Positions 1 through 10,200 of a stretch of DNA of 64,000 bases are shown piece after piece. A program made the translations under genes and the position numbers. The notes beneath the pieces are model-generated. The model was not told where the DNA came from and did no database searches. It saw only the letters and a program-made list of their open reading frames with translations. Position 1 is the first letter of the stretch, and each line of letters opens with the position of its first letter. Source of the stretch: Monarcha castaneiventris obscurior (lineage: Eukaryota; Chordata; Aves; Passeriformes; Monarchidae); contig JAMPIT010000890.1 of the NCBI GenBank assembly GCA_026261815.1, positions 12,306,001 to 12,370,000 of the forward strand, in the 5' to 3' direction.

Positions 1-3000
1 TGATGTGAAGAGCAGGCTCCACACCAACTTGGAGGCTTTCTGAAGTGCATGATTGACATGTCTGTGTATGGAAAAGAATGGACAGAACAGGAGAAAAAAA
101 CTCACCATTGTTACATGCTGAAGGGATTAAGTTGTGGTAAATCCCATTGTGGATATTGTGGCAGAGAGGTCTTTGGAAGATACTTGTGGCATGACATAGG
201 GAGCTGAGTGATTTTAAGTACAAATTCAAGAAAGTTACACCAATGCAACATTCTCCTGGTGTGCATTTTCCTATTCAGGCAAGCGTCATACTTTGAAATA
301 AACAAAGTGTGCTTTAATGCCAAAGACTAACATTCAGACCAGTCCTATGAAGCTCTTTGAAGTTTTCAAAAAACACTTTTTTTTCCCCAGAAAGGCAAAG
401 AACTGCATACCCACATTTTAGGTGGGTGTGCATCATTCAGAATTACCTCATAACCCATTTCTAGAATTTCCACAAGAATTTCAGAGCAGCCTTGTACAAT
501 ACAGAGAAAATAGTTACAGCAAGAGATGTCTGTTCTTTGCACATCGTAACATAATGTTCTCCCTTTTTTTGGTAAGAAGTGATTGTGACATGCACCCTTT
601 CTGTGTTATTTCTTAATCAAGTTTGAGATAAATATGTGACACCTCAAAGAGCTGAAGCTACTTGGGACTAGGGCTAGTTTTTTCCTCATGATTGTACAAG
701 CCTGTCACTGTTGGGGAGGTTGTTGGCTCCAGCAAGGGTCTGGATAATGCTGCAGTACAAACAGAAGTGTAGGTGATGGTAAGAAAATTGAAGTGTGCAT
801 TGGCTACAGCTCATGAAATCCTTGTTTTAGGAGAGTTGGAAAGACAGCTGGGAATGCAATGCTTATTTTTAGCATAGGTGGAAATTCCTCTAGGTATTAT
901 TCTATTTTTAGTTTAACACTTACTGATCATCCTCTTGTTTAAAATGTTCCTTCCAGACAATCAGTAAAGAGCCACCAATTTCGGTAGAAAGGTAAATCAT
1001 ATAAACTAAATGACAAGAAGTGAAAAAATAATGCAGCAAAGTATTCTGTGAAAATGTGGATTAAACAGCTAATTAATTGGTTAATGACTCTTGATAAATC
1101 AATCACTGTTGCCAGGATTTTGGATTGGGATTTTCATTTAATGAAATTATCAGTGTACATATTTCAGCTTCAAATGATCTGAAATTATTTGAGGGCTGAA
1201 AATAATTATTTTTCACTATAAAATTAATTATTTCCTTTTTCTTGTGTTTAGAAACTTGAAAATATGGCCTTGTAAACTTAAAAATCATACTATTTTTAAA
1301 AGAATCTCATAGAAATTTTGTGCTTCAGTTGGTTATATGGTCATACTTGCAGCAAGAGAGAGAAGCAATTCTGCTTCTCTGGTGGACACTGACCATCACA
1401 CTCATTAGATGCTGACCATCACACTCCCTTCTGTGCCTTTGGAGTAGCTCCCTGATGCTGAGGTGAGAATGCAAACCACCCCTCCATGCCCTGCCTTTCA
1501 TAGGGAGCAGGTATGAGCCACAGCATGCTGCAGCAGGCAGAGGGAAACAGCCCCACACCTTTTGGTCCAGATGTGAATTGACTTGAAAGAAGCCACAGTC
1601 ACTGTGCTGTTAGAGAGCTGCAGGAAACTAATCACAAGCACTTGCATATCATCTTGTGGCTGCTGATCAAAAAGTGATTTTCCCCTCAGTAATGAGCATC
1701 CACACACCTCTCATTACATGCAAGTGGAAGGCTGTTACATTTTTCCGTATTTTTGTATCAGTTTTGAACAGTGTATTGATCAGCAGTTCAGTCCTGTATC
1801 TCTAGGACATATAACTGCCTACCAGTACACTGCTGTCACAATTTAACATAACTTTTGCCTTATGTGAGTTTGCAAATATGTGAATAAATATGAATATGTA
1901 CTGAGGAAAAAGCAGGACATGCTACATTAGAGTTTTAAAGATCATAATCCATGCCATGATGAGGTATATTCAGTGGCTAATCTTTTTCTTACTGAACTAC
2001 TTTTTGAAGTTGTGGTTTAAAGATTAAAAAAACCCAACCGAAACCAGCAAAAAAACCAACTAACTCACCAAGAGTCTGAAACTTGCAGCCTTGAAATAGT
2101 ATTTTAATAAAGGGTAGAAAATTGTGACTTGCAGATTAAATTATAATAAGCAACATGGTAGGGTTTGTAAAACTTAGTAATATATTCAAAGCCTAAAATG
2201 CTAACAGTAAATTCAAATCAAGAGACAGATTTATAGGAAGATTCAGGCATGTGGAGAGGTGCCCGGTATTGGCCTTGTTTTCTTTCTCAATGAGGCCTTT
2301 ACTGCACCATTCCAGCAGTGCTCTCGATGGAGAGGGACCAGTCTGACAGGCCAGGAGGGTGGGAGCTCAGGGGCTGAATCCCTGCTGTCCTCAGTAATTC
2401 TTCATGCAGAGTGGGACATTGCCAGCAGGAGCTACTGGCACAACCCATCTGGCCAGTAATTCACGGCTTTAAGTCACCTCTTTTGGCTGTGGGAGCACAG
2501 CTTAGGGAAGCTGAAGCTCCATCTCCCCCCCCTCAGGTAGCTGCCCTAACTAACCAGCAGCTTTGTGATAACATTTTTTCTGTGCAGTAGAAGAGACTCT
2601 GCCTCGCTCAGGCCTCTTTCACAAGAGCAGCAGGGCATCAATCACTTGGCTTTGTTTTGCACTCTTGACATCGGCAACTGAAGTGCTCCTTTTGGGAAAA
2701 GAACTGCGTGGAGAGCAAAATCCTGCTTTCCCATAGATCAAGAGTGTGATAGAGCTGCAGAGCAAAGGCTTGAACTGTGCCCTGTAGATAACCAGCAAAC
2801 ATGAGGAGCTGCGTGCGTCAGGAGCAGCCGTGCATGGCAGGTCTCTGCCTCAGTGGAGATTTAGTGTTTAAGTGCTCAGCAGCCTCAGCTCGGTGTCCAA
2901 GGACTACAGAGTGAGTGGTAGCTCAAGCAGCTTTTGTGTGTCAGCCTGACCTCCTCTGAGAGTTTCCCGGGCAGGGAGGGCAGCAGTGGGTGAGCATTGG

Positions 3001-3214
3001 CTGCTCCCTGGGCACCTGCCTGTGACCCAGAGCTGAACTGAGAGGGCACAGCCAGAAGAAGTGCTCAGGGATTACTGCTGGCTGACCAAGGGCCCTTATA
3101 AAAAATACTTTGGCTATTCTTGAGCTTTCCATTATGTGAAACCAGTTTCATTTAGACAGAGTACATTGTATTTTAACTGTTACCAAGAATAATACAGTTC
3201 CTTTGTTTCTACAG
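1..3214 (+). other. NPNT: NPNT intron (5' part lies outside the window)
   Basis: This intronic sequence runs up to the acceptor of the first in-window NPNT exon. The acceptor is a typical pyrimidine-rich tract ending in ACAG at 3211-3214. I looked for the preceding EGF exon of nephronectin and did not find it, so it probably lies before the window. The segment contains a 15-bp direct repeat (1389-1403 and 1412-1426), an A/C-rich stretch around 2025-2070 and a more GC-rich part at about 2460-3110. Nothing else is recognised. Confidence 0.75.
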
Positions 3215-3349
3215 ATATTGATGAATGTGCTACTGGGAGGGTTCTCTGTCCACGGTTTAGGCACTGCGTCAATACTTTTGGAAGCTACATTTGCAGGTGT
3301 CATAAAGGCTTCGATCTGATGTACATCGGAGGCAAATACCAATGCCATG
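3215..3349 (+). CDS. NPNT: NPNT exon: calcium-binding EGF-like module
   Basis: Nephronectin is a secreted extracellular-matrix protein and a ligand of integrin alpha8beta1, needed for kidney and other epithelial-mesenchymal contacts. This exon encodes one complete EGF module that starts DIDECATGR and ends KYQCH, with six cysteines. The DIDE start and the [10 protein letters not shown] segment fit the calcium-binding EGF and Asp/Asn-hydroxylation pattern (C-x-N-x4-Y-x-C). The stretch [22 protein letters not shown] is nearly the same as human NPNT as I remember it and clearly closer to it than to the paralogue EGFL6. The exon is 135 nt, begins after ACAG, ends at a GTAATA donor, and is phase 1 at both ends, so it is a symmetrical, shuffle-type module. 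The first residue (Asp) is split with the exon before the window. Confidence 0.95.
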
Positions 3350-4543
3350 GTAATAACGAGCTGTTTTTTATGTTCACATCATAGAGCTGCATATTCTAAA
3401 ATTAAATTAATGGTTCAAAGAGGAATGTTTGTTCCTTATGGCTGAAGTGTTGAAGCAGGTGGTTTTACACTGCATCAGTATTTTAAGAAAGGTGGATTAT
3501 AGAAATAGGTTGTGAAAGGGGAGGCATATATTTGGCCCACATTCTTGTAACTGGTTCTTGTGTGGAAGCTAGTGGGGAGAGCAGAGCTGATGACCCCAGG
3601 AATTCCTTTCCAAAGCCTTTATTCCTGCAGGGTTCACTGTCATCAGCAGTTGTAGGCTTGGAGAAGTGTATGAGCTTAGGCTATACTTGAGCTGCAACAC
3701 TGGTGTGCTCCACAGCATGCCCCAAGATGCAAGATAAGAAAATGTGCACACCCTTGCTCCTCCCAGCCCAGACTGCCCAACTTTCCTTCCCCTGAAGACA
3801 GGTAAGAGGCAGGAGCTGGGAAATAACCTGGTGTTGTCTGGACATGAGACTGGAATGCAGCTGGTATATGCCCTTCAACGAAGATATTCCCAGGTCTCTC
3901 TGCCTTAGTTTCACGGGGTCTTAACTGGTTATGATTCTTTCACTGAAAAAAAGATTGTGTGGAGATAATGAGGCATTGCTTTATGTTTGCCTAAGTATTT
4001 TTTTTCAGAGACATTTGTATTCAGAGCACTCCAATTTGGGGACTTTTGCTTGCATCACTAACAATAAATGTGGAAGGTTTCCATATGAAAGGTTTCCAGC
4101 AGTTTGTACTTGATGTGGAAACATCTATACAGAAGTATAATATAGGAAGCATTTTATGAAGAAAAACCAGTTTAATATCTGTGTGATTAAGGGCATGCAT
4201 ATTCCTAGACTCAGTTTTTTCTTATTCTGTCACCTGTAAGAAGTGGCTGTTAAAATTGTGATCTTAATTATCTCAACTGCAGTCTACCAATGGCATGTCT
4301 GAAGCTGATGCCAAGGTATAAGCTGAGCAATACCAAAGTTGCCCAATAGTCCCTATTTACCCTAATGTTTGGATCACTACATTGATTTGTGACTATTTTC
4401 CTTTTCCCACTGGCAAAAGTTTTATTATTATTTTTTTTTAATAATCAAAATAGTAATAATATTTGGGTGTTTTTGCAAGGATAAGCAGAAAGTCAGGTTT
4501 CTTTGAAGCAAATGATTTTTTTAATGTAAATTTTCTGTTGCAG
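3350..4543 (+). other. NPNT: NPNT intron between the two EGF exons
   Basis: This 1.2 kb phase-1 intron has a GTAATA donor and a TTTTCTGTTGCAG acceptor. It holds only AT-rich unique-looking sequence. I see no mobile element or RNA gene. Confidence 0.9.
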
Positions 4544-4666
4544 ATATAGATGAATGTTCCCTTGGCCACCATCAGTGTGGTAGTTTTTCACACTGCTACA
4601 ACATTCCAGGATCCTACAAATGCAAATGTAAAGAAGGGTACAGAGACAATGGAACAAACTGCACAC
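4544..4666 (+). CDS. NPNT: NPNT exon: second in-window EGF-like module
   Basis: The exon encodes DIDECSLGHHQCGSF... to ...NGTNCT, a second complete calcium-binding EGF module with six cysteines and the hydroxylation pattern CYNIPGSYKC. It corresponds to the last EGF repeat of nephronectin (human DIDECSLGQYQC, from memory). EGF repeats in this protein help place it in the matrix and in signalling; the family does not assign an enzymatic role. It is 123 nt, phase 1 at both ends, with acceptor TTGCAG and donor GTATGT. An N-glycosylation sequon NGT overlaps the last cysteine region and is followed by a rarer NCT. The next coding base is the lone C at 4666, which must pair with two bases of the linker exon. 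Confidence 0.95.
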
Positions 4667-5685
4667 GTATGTAATGCTCCTTTTAAAATAGAGATTCTGA
4701 AAGCTTGTGTCCCATTTTGTAAACTTTAAGGTACAGCACTATCAGGCTCAGTTTCTCTTAACTATTTTTAATACTAAATAAGGGGCTGGGGAATGTAGTT
4801 GGAGTTTTCTAGGTCTTAGCATGCCTTGGTAAAAATATCTTTGCCTGAGACATTTTCATAATTAGAAAGAAATTCACCTCTCCCTATTCACAGCTTGATT
4901 CTAGAGATTGCTTCAGGATGAGAACAACTGAGTAAGCAGGGTAGGTCTGATCAAACAGTGCATATTACTCATACCCTGTTGTTATGTACACTCCACAACT
5001 GGCCCATTTCAGCAGCTCACCCCCTCCACACCCTGCTGCTTCCCAGATGTGAGCAGAGGCAGGAGAAAGGATTTCTCTGGAAGGATTTGCTGTTGGAAAA
5101 TTCCCTTGGCCACCTTTCTCTTGGGAGAAGCAGCCACCCCCTTGGTACAGAATAGGCTGTTGGAGCTCCCCCATATTTGATGTCCCACAGGACTGTGCAG
5201 CTCTGTGACATCTGCTGGATCCTTTTGATCCTGCATTCCTTTGTGGGATCTGGTCCTTGGTGACTTGCTGACCTCTTTAAAGAGCAGTACCACGTTTTCC
5301 CTTTGGCTGTAGCTGCCATGGTAAAAGGTGTTCTTTCACATCCTGAGTGCTTGCAATTATGTGTGGGCACATTTCAGGTGTGTTACCGGGACAGAGTCCT
5401 AAGGGGCATTTTATATTTTAATATACTATAAATGTCAAAACTGCAAGGTGTTCAAAGGGATAGTAATAAACAAGTGGCCAGAGGGAAAACCTTTTTACCT
5501 GCTATCATCAAACAATTCACTGTTTAACAAACAGTAGTTCTTCATTTTAACTGTGTTATACTTGAAATGCTTGTACACAAAATATGTGACTAGAGTTCTT
5601 AGTGAGCCTTTTTAGATCTCCAGTGAGATAGAAAAGGCTTATTAACAAATAGAAAATAACAGAGCAGATATTCATGTGTTTTGTC

Positions 5686-5719
5686 TTCTGCACAAACTTC
5701 TGCACAAGTTTGTGCAGAA
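5686..5719. repeat. Short perfect inverted repeat (hairpin)
   Basis: Bases 5686-5699 (TTCTGCACAAACTT) are the exact reverse complement of 5706-5719, with a 6-nt loop. The left arm plus loop also contains the word CTTCTGCAC twice, so the structure may have arisen by local duplication and inversion. It lies in an intron, about 1 kb after the donor. Confidence 0.85.
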
Positions 5720-6074
5720 ACTCTCCTTGTGAAACTGAGTTAAAATTTGTTGTCCTTCATGAAACAGTGGAGGAGATGGTACTGTGGGCACTGTCACTGT
5801 GGTGAAAGTGGTACTCAGTCCACCACCTCATTTTTGTGAAGGCTGAAAAATGTCATTTACTTAGTTTCCTGGTGTTTAGCAAAGGTGAAGATCTAAATGA
5901 AGGCTAACTGAGGTGCAATCTCTGAAATGATTACTGCCTATTGACAAGGAGAAATGTTTAGAAGGAGAGGTCTGCAAGAATTTTCTTAAGCCAGAGGTAT
6001 TTGCCCATCTGTGACCAAAATGGGTAAGACCCCTAAACATTGGGGTCTTACTAACCTTGCTACCACTCCTGGTT

Positions 6075-6300
6075 ATGAATCACAGAATCACCAGGTCGGA
6101 AGAGACCTTCAGGATCACAGAGTCCAACCCATGCCCTAACACCACCTCAACTAAACCATGGCACTGAGTGCCACATCCAGTCTTTTTTTAAACACATCCA
6201 GGGATGGTGACTCCACCACCTCCCTGGGCTGACGATTCCAGAACTTTATCACTCTTTCAGTAAAAAAATTTTTCCTAATCTTGAACTTGTCTAGTTTAGA
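6075..6300 (-). mobile_element. CR1 LINE fragment (3' end, 5'-truncated)
   Basis: Read on the plus strand, the segment starts AATCACAGAATCACCAGGTC, continues with GGAAGAGACC, GAGTCCAACCC and CATCCAGGGATGGTGACTCC, and ends near TTTTTCCTAATCTTGAACTT. This is the reverse complement of the conserved 3' end of chicken-repeat-1 (CR1) retroposons, so the element is inserted antisense to NPNT. CR1 is the dominant interspersed repeat of birds and other reptiles. The copy is short, as nearly all CR1 copies are, and I see no target-site duplication, which is also usual for CR1. The outer limits are approximate. Confidence 0.88.
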
Positions 6301-6614
6301 GGGCTGCTTTACCCATGGCTTCCTGCCCATGCTTATTTAACCAGCAGGGCTTTTGGGTAAGCTTTGCCAACTCTGAAAGCGGCTTGATGCTTGGGAGGAG
6401 GTGGAATGGAAGTGGTGGCCTTCAGTCATTCTAAATTCTCTCTAAACTGCTGCAATGCCAAGTATGCCCTAAAGGGATGTGATAATTTAGCAGTGCTGGT
6501 GCTAAAGTATGTTGCTAACTAATGGAAACTTTCAGAGGAATAAAAATTATTTCATCCAAGTCTCTCTGTGTCATAATGAAAGAGATTGTTAAGTTTCTGG
6601 GGTGAGAAGCTGAG

Positions 6615-7226
6615 ATGTCCATTTTGGTCCCATTTTGATTCTCTGTGCCATTTTTCCTATTGTTATGATTGAACCACCTGGTCCATATCAGATATTCAAG
6701 GGTGATTGCCCTCTCCCTGAGGGAGGCAGTGCTATAACGAGTGGGATTGTTATGTTGGAGGCACAACCCCTCAGACCACCACATGTACCTGCTTTTGTTA
6801 CAGAAAGGCCAGTGACCAGGCCAACAACTCGGCCAACGCCCGGGCCAACAACTCGGCCGACACCTGGGCCGACAGCTCATCCTACTCCTGGGCCAGCAAC
6901 TCATCCTACACCTGGGACAACTCAACCTGCACCCAGGACAACGGCTCGACTGACACCCAAGCCAACCACGAGATACGTGCCAGTGACAACAAGGCTGGTC
7001 ACAACACCGGTGACACCAAGGCTGGTCACGACACCGGTGACGAAGCCTCCACCTCCAACACCGCCTCAGCCTACAACTGTAAGGCCTACACTACCACCAC
7101 AAACAACTCCTCTGGTAACAACTGAAGAGCCCTCATATGTTCCCATTGAAACTACACCTTCCCAGGGAGTTATAGATGACAACAGGATCCAGCCAGATCC
7201 TCAGAAACCCCGAGGAGACGTGTTCA
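6615..7226 (+). CDS. NPNT: NPNT exon: Thr/Pro-rich linker with RGD integrin-binding site
   Basis: This is the mucin-like linker of nephronectin between the EGF repeats and the MAM domain. The frame runs open through VMIEPPGPY (human VMIEPSGP, from memory), a long stretch of Thr, Pro and Arg, then DNRIQPDPQKPRGDVF, where RGD is the integrin alpha8beta1 recognition site. The exon ends TTC A|GTAAGT, phase 1. Two arrays of in-frame repeats expand the linker: 24-bp units at 6818-6958 and 27-bp units at 6989-7042. The bird linker is therefore longer than the human one, which is about 130 residues as I recall. The start is not certain. Position 6615 is the nearest upstream AG with the right phase, but it adds about 16 hydrophobic residues (around HVHFGPILILCAIFPIV) that look like a translated pyrimidine tract. 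Position 6663, after a TG, would fit the pyrimidine tract better. The 3' end is secure. Confidence 0.88.
6618..6665 (+). promoter_or_regulatory. NPNT: Pyrimidine tract without AG at the expected acceptor of the NPNT linker exon
   Basis: The conserved coding sequence resumes at ATG ATT GAA (6665). Just before it lies an acceptor-like pyrimidine-rich tract (about 6621-6660), but the dinucleotide in phase-correct position at 6661-6662 is TG, and alignment to the human protein would put the boundary after CA at 6649-6650. The only phase-compatible upstream AG is at 6613-6614, before the tract. A phase-compatible AG further down (6724-6725) would delete the conserved VMIEP segment. Confidence 0.5.
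6818..6958 (+). repeat. NPNT: Coding minisatellite, 24-bp units (8 residues)
   Basis: About six consecutive units encode variants of an eight-residue motif: RPTTRPTP, GPTTRPTP, GPTAHPTP, GPATHPTP, a seven-residue GTTQPAP, and RTTARLTP. The units differ by third-position and a few first-position changes, and one unit is three bases shorter, so the frame is kept. Such Thr/Pro repeats are expected to carry O-linked glycans. Human NPNT has a shorter RPTSKPTTRPTPKPTP-like stretch at the same place. Confidence 0.92.
6989..7042 (+). repeat. NPNT: Coding tandem duplication, 27-bp units (9 residues)
   Basis: Two adjacent units encode TRLVTTPVT and PRLVTTPVT and differ by only two bases (ACA/CCA at the start and ACA/ACG in the middle) plus the last base. 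The near-identity suggests a recent in-frame duplication. It lies directly after the 24-bp array and before the PPPPTPPQPTT proline run. Confidence 0.92.
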
Positions 7227-10200
7227 GTAAGTAATTTTCCATATGCTTTCGTTTATCAAAGCTGTAGGTGCAGTGAGGGGGAAGCATGCACAATACTGTT
7301 TGGGTTTTTTGGAGCACTATACCATTGAGAACAGAGAAATCAAACTGAAAATGGTCATATGGTAAAGCTGCACAAATAGTTGATTTTATTAAGAAAAATT
7401 TGGGAAGGAAGTTCTGAATCAATTGATCAAAAAATGTGGGTTTTTTCCCCCTGAAATTATGGAGTATATTGTCCCATAGAAGTACTTAATTATGCTTTTA
7501 GATGAAGGTTTTAGGGAAATGGAAGACATTTTATTGAAAAGTATTGAAGTGCAACATAACTAATAAAGTAGTTGGATTCAAATTCAGAGAGTTGAGAGTC
7601 ACTCTTAAACAAAGTATTACCATAGCTTTAAGAATGGTAAAGAAATGTGATCATGTTTGATTACCTAAAGACTTCTATGTGACCTATTTTGTATGGGTTC
7701 AAATAGTCTCAGATGTTCATAACTAAACAATGGGAAAAATGCACAAAAATAGCATGGAGACTAATTTTATGGACTGTGTCTGTGGAAAGGGATACATGAA
7801 AAGCTGAAGATAGGAAAGAGTCTCATAGCATGAACACATGTAATTTTAAGAGCTCCTCTGAAATCTACAGTACCATTGTGCCAGTTTTAGTGCATACCAC
7901 AGGAGACATTACTGGCACTTACAGAGCTGTGCACATCTGCCAAGAAATACTCAACACCCGATTTCATCTTTAGTTCTGCAGCTAATTTTAGAGACAGAGA
8001 GGGTGTGTTGGATCAGCTCTTCAGCCTGTTGTACAATAAAGCTGCTGAAGCAATGTAGTAGGAGGAAAAGTTTGCTGTCTCAGAGCAGGTGCACAAGCAA
8101 TGTGGGAGTTTTTTTCTGGTTGCTTTGGCATCTGTGTGGTAATTTATTGGGCTTTGTTGTTGTAGGTCATTACTCAGTGAAATATTTTGTTCCTTGTAAA
8201 AGAGTTTTCCCTGTGACGTTTTATCTGTTGTAGACAAATTGAAAATGGAGAGAGAAGCTGACAAATGCTAGAAGCCAAATCCTGGTACTGCTTAGCAGAG
8301 TGTCCTTTTGGCTTCATATTCAGTTAAAAATATAGAAATACGTTTAAGTGAAATTCTAAAAGGCAATACAGTAAAGACTTACAAAGCTTAATATAATGGG
8401 AACCAACAGTTAAAAATACAGTTTTGTGGAAATAATTGTAGATTCCAGCATTGTGCTTCCCAGGTGTCTCATGTTGCAAGTGTTCTCTGGAATTCTAAAA
8501 CAGAGGGATAGTTTTCAGCCATTTTCATGAAGTCATAACAATCCTCTGTGTAAAGCTTATTATTTACAATTAGTCTTTCTGTATTGTCCCTAGAGGCTAG
8601 ATTTTGAAGCTAATGCTTTCAAGACATATGCTTCAGATATAGGAGTGTGGAAAATAGGAAAGTAAAAGCCTTTTAAGTTTGGCTTGGTCTGAGTGCAGCT
8701 TACATTATGGTACATATAACAAACACAGGATCTTTGCAAAGTGTTTATCAACTATGGGTTTAGGTCAGCTGCCACCCTCTGAGGTTTGTCATATCCATAC
8801 ATAGCTTCAAAGGCTTCAGTGCACAGGACAGCAGGACTTAAACAGGTCAAACACCAGCAGCTGTTCCTGGCCCCAGTAGGTAATACAGGAACAGAGAGTC
8901 CTCAGATCAAGTCAACAGATGTCTGTCTTCAATCCCATATAAATTTTTTTTTATTCCCTGCAAGGGGCATACTTGATATACATATGTGTGTGACATAACT
9001 GTGTGACTGAAAACATATTCCACTTGTGCTCCAGATGATGCTAGTAGTATGATCCTTAATGGAGCTGGTGTCTTCTTTCTCCTTTCTCTTATCTTTTTCT
9101 CTCCTTTCCACTCTGCTTCCTGCTCTGTTTTTCACCCTTTCTCTTCAGGATGCTTTGGAAGTATCATCTAGGTAGTGGTAACTGGAGTCCTCTCCTACCT
9201 TCTCTCTGTCTTGAAGCATTTGTGGGGGGGTGCACAAAAGCATTTGTTAAGGATTTGAAATGTACAGTCGAGTGCAAAACAGTTCTGTTTCAGAAGAATG
9301 TGCTACTTTCTCAAAGAAAGCATTGCTTGTAGAGCAAGGTGTTTCTTCACCTGTTGAATCCTGTTACTGTAGGAGTTTGTGGGAGGAGGGTAAGTTACAT
9401 TTCCTCATGTGGGACATCTAGAAAAGCAGGTAGAAAAGTTATAGCCACATACATTACTACAGTGGGATGCACAGGGCATGGCTCTGCCTCTCCTCAGTAC
9501 TGCACTTGTAAGGATAACACAGAGATACCTGAACATCCCCAGATGCCATCACACCAGGGGTTCAGCAGCATGGCAGCGTTATGCCAGGTGCTGCATTCCT
9601 GGGCATTGGCTGGGCTGCAGACCCGGCTGCATGAGTGCTCTTGGCTTGTGGCAGATGTGAAGTGTGTCAGCTGAAACACCTTTCACCTTAGCTTACAGAT
9701 GGTGTGTGCAGGGTGGGTTGAGCTTCAGGTTCCTGCTGGGCAGCCCTGCCCCTGCTCCAGGCCTGTAGGAGAGCAGTGCCTGGCTCTGCTTGCCTGCAGC
9801 TGCTCGGTGTGAAGCACTGCGAGCTCAGGACGGCAGTGCTCCCACCGAGTGTAAGCCAGTGCCTCTCCAAAATCATTCCTCACTGCCTGACACAATGTTA
9901 ACAACCATGGCGTTAAGACAATATGGGATTTCAAACTGGAATGACTAGTAACATTTAGCTAACCTTTGACTTGCTCCTTAGCTGCTATGTGGATGTGCCA
10001 AACCCTCCCCCACCTCCAAAAACATTTGTGGATTTTTCACTTGCCTCTATATTTCCTCAGGGAAGGGGAGTTTTGAACTATTTCCTTCAGCTTCTTTAAA
10101 GCTGTTTCTGTTTTAGTCTCACCTACATCAGACATCTTTGCAATATTCCTGGGTTGTGGATATGAGGTAATTTTGTTTGGCTTGTACTGAGCTTCTTTAG

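Larger units (their letters stand above)
4667..6614 (+). other. NPNT: NPNT intron between the EGF exon and the linker exon
   Basis: The intron of about 1.95 kb has a good GTATGT donor, but its 3' end is uncertain (see the linker exon entry). It contains a 14-bp perfect inverted repeat at 5686-5719 and a CR1 fragment at about 6075-6300. The remainder shows nothing recognisable. Confidence 0.7.

Noticed and set aside
6515..6925. 136-codon minus-strand open frame, rich in Cys, Trp, Pro and Arg repeats, opposite the NPNT linker exon.
   Set aside because: It is the antisense shadow of the coding minisatellite. The repeat makes all frames periodic and stop-poor, and there is no independent gene evidence.
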